The notes beneath the pieces are model-generated. The model ran no database searches, was not told the DNA's origin, and was given only the letters and a program-made list of their open reading frames with translations. Source: Nocardia bovistercoris (GTDB lineage Bacteria; Actinomycetota; Actinomycetes; Mycobacteriales; Mycobacteriaceae). Taken from it: a stretch of 64,000 nucleotides of DNA. This document shows, piece by piece, positions 26,574 through 34,962 of the stretch. Within the stretch, counting starts at the first letter, position 1. Each line of letters starts with the position of its first letter. The stretch is taken from assembly GCF_015674855.1 (NCBI RefSeq), contig NZ_JADMLG010000006.1:248001-312000 (forward strand). The letters run 5' to 3'. Made by a program: the position numbers and the translations under genes.

Positions 26574-27145
26574 CGCCGCTCGTTTCCCGTTCGCCACCGT
26601 CGTAGCACAGCAGACGAAAGCACCGATCACCACCGAATTCTCGGCGACACCACGGATACGGGATCGACACGGCGCGTTGCTCGTGACACCCGATTGGGTG
26701 CGGTCGTCTCCTCGGCGAGCCGGAGTCCATCGCCGCGGTGGCGGTGGCGGTGGCGGTGGCGGTGGCGGTGGCGGTGGCGCCGAGTGTGCGAGGAGCGTCC
26801 CGAATCGGCGGGCCCGAAGCGTGATCGGACGGGAGGTGATATCCCCCACTCGGAAGCAGTTGGACTCATAGCCTCCCGACATGACGCCGAGAGGGCTCGG
26901 CGGTCGCGATCAGGCATTTGCGCGGATCTCGGTGCGATCTTGTCGGCCAGGGCGAAATGCCGTGTCGCGCTTGGGAAAACGGCCGAAGCGCGGCGGCCGG
27001 GTCATGGTGTTCTCTGTCGGCACCGATGGTTTATCGTTGGCCACGGTCCGACCTCGTGAGGTGCACGGTCATCGTGTGAGACCGGGCCGTCGGCGGCAGT
27101 TCGTTCTGCTTGATCCATCAATGGCGTTGGTTTCGAGGTTACTTT
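26574..27145. other. Intergenic region holding a (GCGGTG) microsatellite
   Basis: 572 bases between divergent DUF3626 and AraC genes. No supported gene. Contains the hexanucleotide repeat listed separately. The part near the AraC start is AT-richer and probably has its promoter. Confidence 0.45.
26735..26779. repeat. (GCGGTG)7 hexanucleotide microsatellite
   Basis: Seven perfect tandem GCGGTG units (26735-26776) plus GCG. On the minus strand and in frame with DUF3626 it would encode a run of prolines. Slippage-prone. Confidence 0.95.
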
Positions 27146-28207
27146 GTGCGGCACAACACAGCTGGTCGTCTGCGGTCCCATCCCCCGGCGTGCGACGCAT
27201 TGGTCGTCCCGCCGACAATCCTGACCGCGGTTGTCGAAATCGGTCGGCGACACGCGATACCGGTCGCGCCGTGGTTCGAGGGGCTCGACATCGACCCTCT
27301 CGTGCTCCACGATCCTTCCAGCGCCCGACTGACGGTCAGGCAGACCGTGACAGTGCTCGAGCGGGCGCTCACGGCGTTGCCCGCGGAGCCGTGGGGCATG
27401 CGCATCGGCACTCGGGATATCGTGAATTCCCTGGGCGTGCTGGGGGTCGCGCTCACCGCGTGCGGTTCGGTGACCGAGGCCATCGCACTCGGCTCGGAGC
27501 TGAATCCCGCCACGGGGAGTCTGCTCGATCCCACGTTGGAAGTCTCCGAACACCATCTCACGCTGCACTTCGAGGAGTTGGAACCGGAACCCGCGCTCGC
27601 GGCGTTCTTGTACGAACAAACGCTCTGCACAGCCCTGGTCTTCCTCCGCACCGTGTTGGGCGCCGACCTGAATCCGATATCGGTCGATCTTCCTTATCCG
27701 GCGCCGTGCCACGTCGAGGAATATCACCGGCTGTTCCGTTGCCCGATCGATTTCGAGGCCGACCGCGGCCGCATTCGGTTTCCGATCTCGATCCTCGAGC
27801 GCCGGTTCCCCTTCGCCGACCTTTCCATTCGTGCGGCGGCCGTCGACGCGTACCACCGGCTGCTGCGCGCGCCGGACCCTCGAACCGACCTGATTCGCAC
27901 TGTCGAAACCCTGCTCGACGGCAGACATCCGGCGCCGACCGCCGCCGACATCGCCCGGCGCCTGCACATGAGCGAACGCACTCTGCGCCGCCGACTCCAG
28001 TCCGCCGGTGAGAGTTTCGGCACCGTGCGGGACCGCGTACGCGAGCGCCGAACCACGCGGATGCTGCGCGAGTCGACGCTCACCGTGGACGCGATCGCCA
28101 GGGAGATCGGATTCTGCGACGCACGCGAACTGCGCCGCGCCTACCAGCGCTGGACGGGCTGCGCGCTCAGCACCGTGCGTCGCGGTCCGTGCGACACCAC
28201 CGCGTGA
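27146..28207 (+). CDS. AraC-family regulator with OruR-type N-terminal domain
   Basis: 353 residues from GTG 27146 (CGAGG 7 bases upstream). N-terminal ligand domain of the Arabinose_bd/OruR class (LVVPPTILTAVVEIGRRHAIP ... ELNPATGSLLDP). C-terminal HTH at about 255-345: TAADIARRLHMSERTLRRRLQ and LTVDAIAREIGFCDARELRRAYQRWTG. Such regulators often control lipid or virulence genes. Target unknown; divergent from DUF3626 at a distance. Confidence 0.87.
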   Translation: MRHNTAGRLRSHPPACDALVVPPTILTAVVEIGRRHAIPVAPWFEGLDIDPLVLHDPSSARLTVRQTVTVLERALTALPAEPWGMRIGTRDIVNSLGVLGVALTACGSVTEAIALGSELNPATGSLLDPTLEVSEHHLTLHFEELEPEPALAAFLYEQTLCTALVFLRTVLGADLNPISVDLPYPAPCHVEEYHRLFRCPIDFEADRGRIRFPISILERRFPFADLSIRAAAVDAYHRLLRAPDPRTDLIRTVETLLDGRHPAPTAADIARRLHMSERTLRRRLQSAGESFGTVRDRVRERRTTRMLRESTLTVDAIAREIGFCDARELRRAYQRWTGCALSTVRRGPCDTTA

Positions 28208-28215
28208 TCACCAAC

Positions 28216-28255
28216 GGTGTGCTGACCACGAACCCCGGATCATGGTCAACACACC
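28216..28255. terminator. Bidirectional hairpin terminator
   Basis: 13-bp arms (GGTGTGCTGACCA; one G-T mismatch on pairing) around a 14-nt loop between convergent AraC and secreted-protein genes. Confidence 0.65.
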
Positions 28256-28319
28256 GCGCCTCACACGGCGAGCAGGTCGGTCCAGCGGCTCGGTCGTCGA
28301 TCCGAGCACACCGGCGGCG

Positions 28320-28997
28320 CTACGGTGTCGGCAGCAGAGCGCCGACGACCGCACCGAGACCGGCCCCGAGCAAACCGCCCACGGTCCCCGCGTTCGGGGC
28401 GGTCGCCACCGCACCGGCCAGGCATCCGTTCAGGCCGCCGGGAGCGGGCGCGGCGCTCGTGGTCGGAGCCGCGCTCGTGGTGGCCTCACCCGCCGCGGCG
28501 CCGCCACCGTTCGCACCGGCCAGGCAACCGGCGAGGACCCCGATCACGCCGCCCAGCGCCGTCCCGAGCGCTGTCCCGACGCTGATCGCACCGGGTATCG
28601 CCGCCACGCTGATCTCGCCGACCCGACCGTTGATCGTCCGCACCGAGGGGACGAGCGGTCCTTTGACAGGGGGCAGCGACTGCGCGACCGGAGTGAGACG
28701 AGCCGTCCGCTCGCCGAGTGTCACCGCGATCGGGACCGTCCGGTCACCGACGGTCAGATCCAGCGGCACCTGGAGCACGACGGTGCCCGCGTCATCGATC
28801 AATTCGAGCGCGTTGTCCGCGACGCGGAACTTGCCGGAATCGACGTCGGCCACCACGGCGGAGTTGTCGCCGCGAATATCCCAATCGATGTCGCGCGCGA
28901 CCGGATCGGCCGAGGCATGTCCGGCCATAGCGGCGATGGTCGCCACCGTGACCGCGCCCACAACGACCGATCGCCGGATTCGACGTATAGCGTGCAT
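28320..28997 (-). CDS. Secreted protein with glycine-zipper C-terminus, unknown function
   Basis: 225 residues. Signal peptide 1-30 (MHAIRRIRRSVVVGAVTVAT..., cleavage after ASA). Residues 31-120 are beta-rich (VLQVPLDLTVGDRTVPIAVTLGE). The rest has two glycine-rich hydrophobic segments (GTALGTALGGVIGVLAG and GTVGGLLGAGLGAVVGALL) separated by an Ala/Thr/Ser linker, with two Cys in matching GCLAGA contexts. The zipper segments could insert in the outer (mycolic) layer. ATG 28997. Confidence 0.7.
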   Translation of the reverse strand: MHAIRRIRRSVVVGAVTVATIAAMAGHASADPVARDIDWDIRGDNSAVVADVDSGKFRVADNALELIDDAGTVVLQVPLDLTVGDRTVPIAVTLGERTARLTPVAQSLPPVKGPLVPSVRTINGRVGEISVAAIPGAISVGTALGTALGGVIGVLAGCLAGANGGGAAAGEATTSAAPTTSAAPAPGGLNGCLAGAVATAPNAGTVGGLLGAGLGAVVGALLPTP

Positions 28998-29287
28998 GTT
29001 CTCAGAAACTCCATCTCCGTGAGAAGCCGATCCCGGCTCACGGACTAGTCGGAATGCCGATGGTCGCGCGCCCCCTGTCGCTCCGGCCGTTTCGACCGAA
29101 GTCTGCTGTCCCGAAGCGATCCGAACGGCTCGCCACCGTCGATGAATCTAGAAATTTCGGGACGACCGCACCAGACGGCGCGGCGACATCGGCCGACTCG
29201 CCCCCGACACCTGTCCGACACGCACACACGATGGAGTCCGATTCCGCCCACCGGACCGATTCATCCCGCGGGCGGTGTTCGATGCGG

Positions 29288-30088
29288 TCAGGATTCGGGG
29301 CGGTGGATGTTCCAGTCGCCGGTGAAGGCGGTGGGGCGTTTCTGGGAGAAGGCGGCGTAGGCCTCCGGGACGTCGGTGGTGGCGAAATTGACGGCCTGGG
29401 CGCGGGATTCGTTCGCGAGGGCCTCGCGCATGGTGCGGTCGGAGTTCTCGTTGAGCAGCGCTTTGGTTTGCGCCGTGGCGATCGGCGGGCCCGCGGCGAG
29501 GCGGGCGGCGATACTGTCGACGCGGTCGTCGATGACGTCGGCGGATTCGATCCAGGTGACCAGACCGAGTTCGCGGGCTTCGGCGGCGTCGATGGTATCG
29601 GCGAGCAGGGCGAGGCGTTTGGCCTGCTGCATGCCGACGAGTTTGGGGAGCAGCCAGGAGCCGCCGCAGTCGAGGGAAAGGCCGCGGCGGGCGAAGACCT
29701 GCGAGAACGTCGCGTCGGGTGTCGCGACCACCATGTCGCAGCCGAGCGCCAGATTCCAGCCTGCGCCCACCGCGACGCCGCGCACCTTGGCGACGGTCGG
29801 CACGGGCAGGTCGTGGAGTTGTTGCGCGACATCGGAGATCGCGCGCAGTTTGGTGAACGGCGCGGCGTATGGGTCGCTGTCGACCACGTCGGCGCCGGAG
29901 CAGAAGGCGTTGCCCGCGCCGGTGAGCACCACCGCGCGCACGCCGGGGTCGTGCGCGATATCGGTGAGCGCGTCGCGCAGGGCGCCCCACAGGGCGAGGG
30001 TCACCGCGTTCTTGCGGTGCGGGCGATTCAGGGTCAGCGTGCACACGCCGCCGTCGCGGACCTGTAGCAGGATGGGCTCTTCGGTCAT
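29288..30088 (-). CDS. Enoyl-CoA hydratase/isomerase family protein
   Basis: 266 residues, crotonase fold. Oxyanion-hole segments GAGNAFCSGAD (about 56-66) and GVAVGAGWNLALGCD (about 104-118). Active-site region ARRGLSLDCGGSWLLPKLVG carries Asp where classical hydratases have Glu, as in PaaG-like isomerases, so isomerase or another crotonase chemistry is likely. Follows the SDR gene by 8 bases. Near-duplicate in length and sequence of the gene at 62392-63192. Confidence 0.88.
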   Translation of the reverse strand: MTEEPILLQVRDGGVCTLTLNRPHRKNAVTLALWGALRDALTDIAHDPGVRAVVLTGAGNAFCSGADVVDSDPYAAPFTKLRAISDVAQQLHDLPVPTVAKVRGVAVGAGWNLALGCDMVVATPDATFSQVFARRGLSLDCGGSWLLPKLVGMQQAKRLALLADTIDAAEARELGLVTWIESADVIDDRVDSIAARLAAGPPIATAQTKALLNENSDRTMREALANESRAQAVNFATTDVPEAYAAFSQKRPTAFTGDWNIHRPES

Positions 30089-30096
30089 CTCGGCTC

Positions 30097-30945
30097 CTAC
30101 AGGAACAAGTCGAGGGTCAGCGGCGCGTCACCGGGGACCGCGCGGTACCGGTCGAGGTCGGTGATGCCGTGCGCGGCGAGCACTTCGTCGTCGAGGTAGA
30201 AGTTACCGCTCGCCTTCTCCGACGGCGTGGTCAGCACCAGGTAGGCGGCGTCGGCGCAGATGTCGGGGGTGCGCGAGGTGGTGATCCGCTGTTCGCCGTT
30301 GGGCCGGTTCCTGATGGCGGCGGTGGCGATCGTGGTGCGCGGCCACAGCGAGTTCACCGCGATGCCGTGCGGACGCAGTTCCTCGGCCAGTCCGAGGGTC
30401 GTGAGCGACATGCCGTATTTGGCGATCGTGTAGCCGAGGAATTTGCCCGCCCAGGCCGGGTCGAGGTTCAGCGGCGGCGACAGCGTGAGGATGTGGGGGT
30501 CGCGGGCGGCCGCTGCCGAGGCCCGCAGAAAGGGCACGGCGAGTTTGGACAGCAGGAAGCTGCCACGGCAGTTGATGTCCTGCATGAGGTCGTACATCTT
30601 CATCGACAGTGTCTCGGTCTGCGAGAGGTCGATCGCGGAGGCGTTGTTGACCACGATGTCGATGCCGCCGAACGCTTCGACGGTGCGTTCGACCGCGTCC
30701 GCGACGGTCGCGTCGTCGCGAATGTCGCCGACGACCTTGAGCACCGTGCCGCCCGCGCGCTCGAGTTCCTCGGCGGCGGAGTGGATGGTGCCGGGCAGCT
30801 TGGGGTGCGGCTGATCGGTCTTGGCGATGAGCGTGATGTTGCCGCCGTCGGCGGCGGCCCGCTTGGCGATCTCGAGCCCGATGCCGCGGCTGCCGCCCGA
30901 CATGATCATGGTCTTGCCCGCGAGTGGCTTGCCGGATTCCGACAT
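30097..30945 (-). CDS. SDR oxidoreductase, HSDL2-like
   Basis: 282 residues. Rossmann motif GGSRGIG, NNAS, and catalytic YTIAK. The insert IAKTDQPHPKLPGTIHSAAEEL and the C-terminal YLDDEVLAAHGITDLDRY are features of the HSDL2/long SDR group linked to fatty-acid or citronellal-type metabolism. First gene of a two-gene unit with the crotonase, preceded by operator 31052-31070. Confidence 0.85.
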   Translation of the reverse strand: MSESGKPLAGKTMIMSGGSRGIGLEIAKRAAADGGNITLIAKTDQPHPKLPGTIHSAAEELERAGGTVLKVVGDIRDDATVADAVERTVEAFGGIDIVVNNASAIDLSQTETLSMKMYDLMQDINCRGSFLLSKLAVPFLRASAAAARDPHILTLSPPLNLDPAWAGKFLGYTIAKYGMSLTTLGLAEELRPHGIAVNSLWPRTTIATAAIRNRPNGEQRITTSRTPDICADAAYLVLTTPSEKASGNFYLDDEVLAAHGITDLDRYRAVPGDAPLTLDLFL

Positions 30946-31051
30946 CGACCGGTTCTCCCTTCACCTACCGCGCCCGTACCGGGGCCGAGGCCGTATCGGA
31001 ACTCGGCGCGGATGCCGACGCGACCGATGTCATCGGCGCTCCAGTGGATAT

Positions 31052-31070
31052 TACAGTATGCATTCCAGTC
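31052..31070. promoter_or_regulatory. Regulon operator 1 (TACAGTA-TGCAT-TCCAGTC)
   Basis: Degenerate copy of the 19-bp inverted repeat, 107 bases upstream of the HSDL2-like SDR start. Confidence 0.6.
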
Positions 31071-31271
31071 GATAGCGTCACAGCGATCGGCGCCACGGGC
31101 CGGAAATCACAGGTGCGGCATGTTGACCAGCAACGATGCCTCCGGCGGACCGACGGCATCCCCGGTGGACGTCGCGGCCGATCGACCACCGAAGCGGCCC
31201 GATCGAGACCACAGGCGGCCGAGTGCGGGGAATCAGACCGAAAGTTCAGGATTCAATACTGGCGGTCTACT

Positions 31272-31290
31272 TACGGTATCCATTACAGTA
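31272..31290. promoter_or_regulatory. Regulon operator 2 (TACGGTA-TCCAT-TACAGTA)
   Basis: Near-perfect copy, extended to TTACGGTA...TACAGTAA, 71 bases upstream of the small gene at 31361. Confidence 0.75.
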
Positions 31291-31360
31291 AGTTTACTGA
31301 GCAAGGATGGGACGTCCGTCACACCGGCCCCCTCGTCCGCACGACACCGAAGGAGTGGCG

Positions 31361-31669
31361 ATGATTCCGGACACCGCGACGGATTTCGCCACCGCGACAA
31401 CCGCATACGCCCCCGCGCCGTCCTACGACCTGACCTCGCGCGACGAGCACGGCGCCGAGCATTCACCCCACCCGCACGAACCCGACCTGCACATCCGCTT
31501 CCGCTACGGATCGGTCGCCTTCGACTATCTCGCCTGCCGCACCGCCGCGGAGAACCTGCTGCGCCACTGGAGCCAGAGTCACCACCCCGGCGTCTCGCTG
31601 AGCGTGGTGACCGACGGTTTCGCGGGTCCCATGCGCCTGCCGTGCGAAACGGTGTGGCTGACTCGCTGA
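31361..31669 (+). CDS. Small protein of unknown function (102 aa)
   Basis: ATG 31361 preceded by AAGGAG. No signal peptide or TM. Contains DLHIRFRYGSVAFDYLACRTAAENLL and a His-rich stretch (HGAEHSPHPHE) in the first half. No family recognised. Its promoter carries operator 2, so it probably belongs to the regulon. Confidence 0.65.
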   Translation: MIPDTATDFATATTAYAPAPSYDLTSRDEHGAEHSPHPHEPDLHIRFRYGSVAFDYLACRTAAENLLRHWSQSHHPGVSLSVVTDGFAGPMRLPCETVWLTR

Positions 31670-31677
31670 CTCGACGC

Positions 31678-31713
31678 GAAAGCGGGCGGATCCGAAAGGA
31701 ACCGCCCGCTTTC
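31678..31713. terminator. Bidirectional hairpin terminator
   Basis: 12-bp perfect arms (GAAAGCGGGCGG) with an inner TCC/GGA pair and GAAA-type loop, between convergent genes 31361-31669 and 31778-32548. Confidence 0.8.
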
Positions 31714-31777
31714 TCGTACCGGAGACCGCGGGAACGCGCGGCGGCCGTCCTTACCCGACCACCGCGCGTCCGAGCGA

Positions 31778-32548
31778 CTACTTCGGCTGGAAACGCTGCC
31801 CGCCGTCGAGACGAATGATCTCGCCGTTGATGTAGGGGTTCTCCAGCAGATGCTGAGCCAGGAACGCGAACTCCGATGGCGCGCCGAGCCGCTTGGGGAA
31901 CGGCACCGCCTTGGCGAACTGGCCGAGCTTCTCCTCGCCGAGGAAGTCCATGATCGGGGTGTGCATGGTTCCGGGCGCGATGGTGTTCAACCGGATGCCG
32001 ACGGCGCTGAGGTCACGCGCGCCCGCCAGGGTCAGGCCGATCACACCGCCCTTGGCGGCCGCGTAGGCGGACTGGCCGATCTGGCCCTCGTAACCCGCGA
32101 TCGAGCTGGTCATCACGACCGCGCCGCGCTCGCCGCCCTCCTTGGGCTCCTGCTTGGCGATGCGGGCCGCCGTCAGGCGGAGCACGTTGTAGGTGCCGGT
32201 GAGGTACAGGCCGATGGTGTCGGTGAAACCCTTGAGCGTGTGCGGGCTGCCGTCGCGGTTGACGACCTTCTCGAGCACGCCGAAACCGCCGTGCGCGATC
32301 ACCGCGTAGCGCAGCGTGCCGAGCTCGCCCGCCTGGTCGAGCGCGTTCTCGATGGTCGCGTCGTCCAGCACATCGGTGCGCACGTAGACGGCGCGCTCAC
32401 CGAGTTCGTCGGCGAGCGCCTTGCCCTTGTCGTCGTTGAGATCGGCGATGACGACGGAGGCGCCCGCGGCGTGCAACTTGCGCGCCGACGCGTCACCGAG
32501 TCCGCCCGCACCACCGGTTACCAGAACTACTTCACCTTCGAACGACAC
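31778..32548 (-). CDS. SDR, 3-hydroxyacyl-CoA dehydrogenase type
   Basis: 256 residues. Motifs GGAGGLG, active-site YAAAK, and NTIAPGTMHTPIMDFLGEEK. The insert and C-terminus (PKRLGAPSEFAFLAQHLLENPYINGEIIRLDGGQR) resemble type II 3-hydroxyacyl-CoA dehydrogenases (HSD17B10-like). Follows the crotonase at 32612 on the same strand, giving hydration then oxidation steps of beta-oxidation. Confidence 0.87.
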   Translation of the reverse strand: MSFEGEVVLVTGGAGGLGDASARKLHAAGASVVIADLNDDKGKALADELGERAVYVRTDVLDDATIENALDQAGELGTLRYAVIAHGGFGVLEKVVNRDGSPHTLKGFTDTIGLYLTGTYNVLRLTAARIAKQEPKEGGERGAVVMTSSIAGYEGQIGQSAYAAAKGGVIGLTLAGARDLSAVGIRLNTIAPGTMHTPIMDFLGEEKLGQFAKAVPFPKRLGAPSEFAFLAQHLLENPYINGEIIRLDGGQRFQPK

Positions 32549-32611
32549 AGCGTCTCCTTCTTCTATTCAATGACCGGGCCTGTTCGACGACCGGGAGGTG
32601 GGCGCGCTGCC

Positions 32612-33373
32612 TCACTTCCCGGTCCAGTTCGGAGCGCGCTTCTCGGCGAACGCCTGCGCGCCTTCCTTGGCATCGTCGGTCCCGAAGACCGGGCCGATGA
32701 GTTCCATCTGCTTCTGCCACATCTCCTCGGCGCTCCACTCGCTCGCCTTGACGATGACCTCCTTGGTCACCGCGACGGCGATGGGCCCGTTGGCCGTGAT
32801 CCGGTCGGCGAGCGCGAGCGCCTGCTCGAGCGCCTGGCCGGGTTCGGCGAGGACGTTGACGAAGCCCCAGTTGGCGGCTTCCTCGGCGGTGAAGCTGTCA
32901 CCGGTGAGCGACAGTTCGAGAGCCTTCTGGTACGGGATGCGCCGCCACAGCCGCAGCAGCGCGCCACCACCGGCGACCAGGCCGCGCTTGACCTCGGGCA
33001 CACCGAAGGTGGCGTCCTTGGCGGCGACGACGAGGTCGGTGGCGAGCACGAGTTCGGTGCCACCCGCGAGCGCGAATCCCTCGACGGCCGCGATGAGCGG
33101 CTTGACCGGCGGCTTCTCGGTGAAGCCGAGACCGCGACCGGGGATGTAGGGGAATTCGCCCTTCGAGAAGGCTTTCAGGTCCATGCCCGCGCTGAAGTTG
33201 CCGCCGCTTCCGGTGAGTACCGCGACGGACAGTTCGGGGCTCGCGTCGAGTTCGTCGAGCGCGTCCGCGAGGCCCTGTGCCACCGCGAGATTGACCGCGT
33301 TGCGCGCGTCGGGCCGGTTGATCGTGATCACCAGCGTGCGTCCGCGACGTTCCACCAGCACTTCGTCCGACAC
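32612..33373 (-). CDS. Enoyl-CoA hydratase
   Basis: 253 residues. Oxyanion-hole segments GSGGNFSAGMDLKAF and AAVEGFALAGGTELVLATD, and VPEVKRGLVAGGGALLRLWRRIP, which keeps a Glu at the first catalytic position. Typical EchA-type hydratase. First gene of a unit with the 3-hydroxyacyl-CoA dehydrogenase; operator 3 and an AT-rich promoter lie just upstream. Confidence 0.88.
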   Translation of the reverse strand: MSDEVLVERRGRTLVITINRPDARNAVNLAVAQGLADALDELDASPELSVAVLTGSGGNFSAGMDLKAFSKGEFPYIPGRGLGFTEKPPVKPLIAAVEGFALAGGTELVLATDLVVAAKDATFGVPEVKRGLVAGGGALLRLWRRIPYQKALELSLTGDSFTAEEAANWGFVNVLAEPGQALEQALALADRITANGPIAVAVTKEVIVKASEWSAEEMWQKQMELIGPVFGTDDAKEGAQAFAEKRAPNWTGK

Positions 33374-33406
33374 GGTACTACCTCCGAGTTCTTATGTCGA
33401 AAACGT

Positions 33407-33425
33407 TACTATAATAGTTACAGTA
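33407..33425. promoter_or_regulatory. Regulon operator 3 (TACTATA-ATAGT-TACAGTA)
   Basis: 34 bases upstream of the enoyl-CoA hydratase start, in a very AT-rich promoter patch. Confidence 0.75.
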
Positions 33426-33473
33426 CAAAAAGAGGGTGCGCGAAGTCGGGATACGCCGACCTCGCGCACCCTC
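33426..33473 (-). terminator. Rho-independent terminator of the thiolase operon
   Basis: 12-bp arms (GAGGGTGCGCGA, 33432-33443 with 33462-33473) plus an inner GTCGG/CCGAC stem. Read on the minus strand it is followed by CTTTTTG, a true T-tract. Confidence 0.85.
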
Positions 33474-33482
33474 GAGTCGAGA

Positions 33483-34661
33483 TCAGACCTCGATGACGAG
33501 CGCGCCGCCCTGACCGCCGCCCGCGCACATCGCCGAAACGCCGATGCCGCCGCCGCGCCGCCGCAGCTCGTAGACCAGGGTGGTGATCTGGCGCGCACCC
33601 GAAGCCGAGATCGGGTGGCCGAGGCTGCATCCGCTGCCGGAAAAGTTCACCTTCTCCTCATCGATGCCGTGCGCGCGCACCGCGGCGATCGGCACCGAGG
33701 CGAACGCCTCGTTGATCTCCCACAGCGCCACGTCCTCGACCTTCAGACCGGTGCGGTCGAGGATCTTGCCGATCACGTTCACCGCGGCGATGCCGTTGTC
33801 GGCCGGGGTCACCGCGGTGCTCGCCCACGAACGCACCGTCGCCAACGTCTCGAGCCCGTTGGCGATCGCGTAGTCGTCGGCGGTCAACGCGACCGCCGAC
33901 GCGGCGTCGTTGATGCCGCTGCTGTTACCCGCGGTGATCGAGAAGCCCTCGATCTCGGGGTGCAGCACCGGCAGCGCGGCCATGCGCTCGAGAGAGGAAT
34001 CGCGACGCGGGTGCTCGTCCACCGCGAAGTCGACCACGGAACCGTCGGCCGCGGCGACCTTCAACGGCAGGATCTCGTCGACGAACTTGCCCGCGTCGAT
34101 CGCGGCGACCGCGCGCTGATGCGAACGCAGCGCCCACTCGTCCATCGCCTCGCGGCTGATGCCGACCTTCTTCGCGGTGTTCCAGCCGACCGTGATCGCC
34201 ATGTCGATGGTCGGCGCGTCCGGGGTCTCGGGATGCGAGGGCGGCATCCACGGCTCCACGAACTCCATCGGATCCGAACCGGGAACCCGCCACTTCATCA
34301 GCGGCGCCGTCGACAGCGACTGCACGCCGCCCGCCACGATCACCCGCTCCATCCCCGAGGCGATATGCGCCGACGCGTTCGCGATCGAGGTCAGGCTGCC
34401 CGCGCAGTGCCGGTTCACGGCCTGTCCCGGAACGCTGTGCCAGCCCGCGGCGACCGCGGCGTGCCGCGCCAGATCGCCGCCGCCGTAGTTCAATTCGGCG
34501 AGGATGACGTCGTCCACCTCGGACGGGGCGATGCCGGAACGGCGCACCGCCTCCACGATGATCTCGGTCGCGAGGGTTTCCGAGGCGACGTTGACGAGCG
34601 AACCCTTGAAGGAGCGCGCGATCGCGGTCCTGACCGCGCTGACGATGACGGGTTTTGGCAT
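33483..34661 (-). CDS. Thiolase (acetyl-CoA acyltransferase)
   Basis: 392 residues from ATG 34661 (MPKPVIVSAVRTAI). Nucleophile Cys86 in NRHCAGSL, His349 in GHPISASGA and Cys379 in MCAGGGQGGAL, the complete degradative thiolase triad (FadA type). Cleaves 3-ketoacyl-CoA with CoA. Last gene of the aldehyde dehydrogenase-SDR-rubredoxin-thiolase unit. Confidence 0.93.
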   Translation of the reverse strand: MPKPVIVSAVRTAIARSFKGSLVNVASETLATEIIVEAVRRSGIAPSEVDDVILAELNYGGGDLARHAAVAAGWHSVPGQAVNRHCAGSLTSIANASAHIASGMERVIVAGGVQSLSTAPLMKWRVPGSDPMEFVEPWMPPSHPETPDAPTIDMAITVGWNTAKKVGISREAMDEWALRSHQRAVAAIDAGKFVDEILPLKVAAADGSVVDFAVDEHPRRDSSLERMAALPVLHPEIEGFSITAGNSSGINDAASAVALTADDYAIANGLETLATVRSWASTAVTPADNGIAAVNVIGKILDRTGLKVEDVALWEINEAFASVPIAAVRAHGIDEEKVNFSGSGCSLGHPISASGARQITTLVYELRRRGGGIGVSAMCAGGGQGGALVIEV

Positions 34662-34764
34662 GGTTATCGACCTCTGAGTTGTCCGGCCGCACCCGCTGGC
34701 GCGGCACCTATGGGGGATATGAACTGACACTTCCGGTTCGGACGCACGGAATCGCCGCCCACCG

Positions 34765-34962
34765 TCACTTCGACACCTCGATCATGTCGAAATCGGCCTT
34801 CTCGGCGCCGCAGTCGGGGCAGGTCCAGTCGTCGGGAATATCCTCCCAGCGGGTGCCGGGGGCGAGCCCTTCCTCTGCCGAGCCGAGTTTCTCGTCGTAT
34901 TCCCACCCGCAGATGATGCACCGATAGACCTTGTAGGCAGTCGTGGTTTCCGTCACAGTCAT
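34765..34962 (-). CDS. Rubredoxin
   Basis: 65 residues. Iron ligands in CIICGW and CPDCGAEKADF, with YDE and P-x-W spacing of normal rubredoxins. One-electron carrier. ATG 34962 overlaps the upstream SDR stop (ATGA). No AlkB-type hydroxylase is in the window; its partner may be the P450s, the Rieske oxygenase, or a mycofactocin redox step, all inference. Confidence 0.93.
   Translation of the reverse strand: MTVTETTTAYKVYRCIICGWEYDEKLGSAEEGLAPGTRWEDIPDDWTCPDCGAEKADFDMIEVSK

Larger units (their letters stand above)
30946..31360. other. Divergent promoter region with two TACTGTA-type operators
   Basis: 415 bases between the SDR unit (minus) and a small gene (plus). Holds two operators, listed separately, one nearer each gene. 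No supported gene. Confidence 0.6.

Noticed and set aside
26573..26882. Extended polyproline N-terminus of DUF3626
   Set aside because: The frame is open through the microsatellite but no good start codon and ribosome site was seen, and family proteins start near 26573.
34765..34962. Alkane hydroxylase locus
   Set aside because: Rubredoxin is present but no AlkB, rubredoxin reductase or AlkU-type regulator is in the window.
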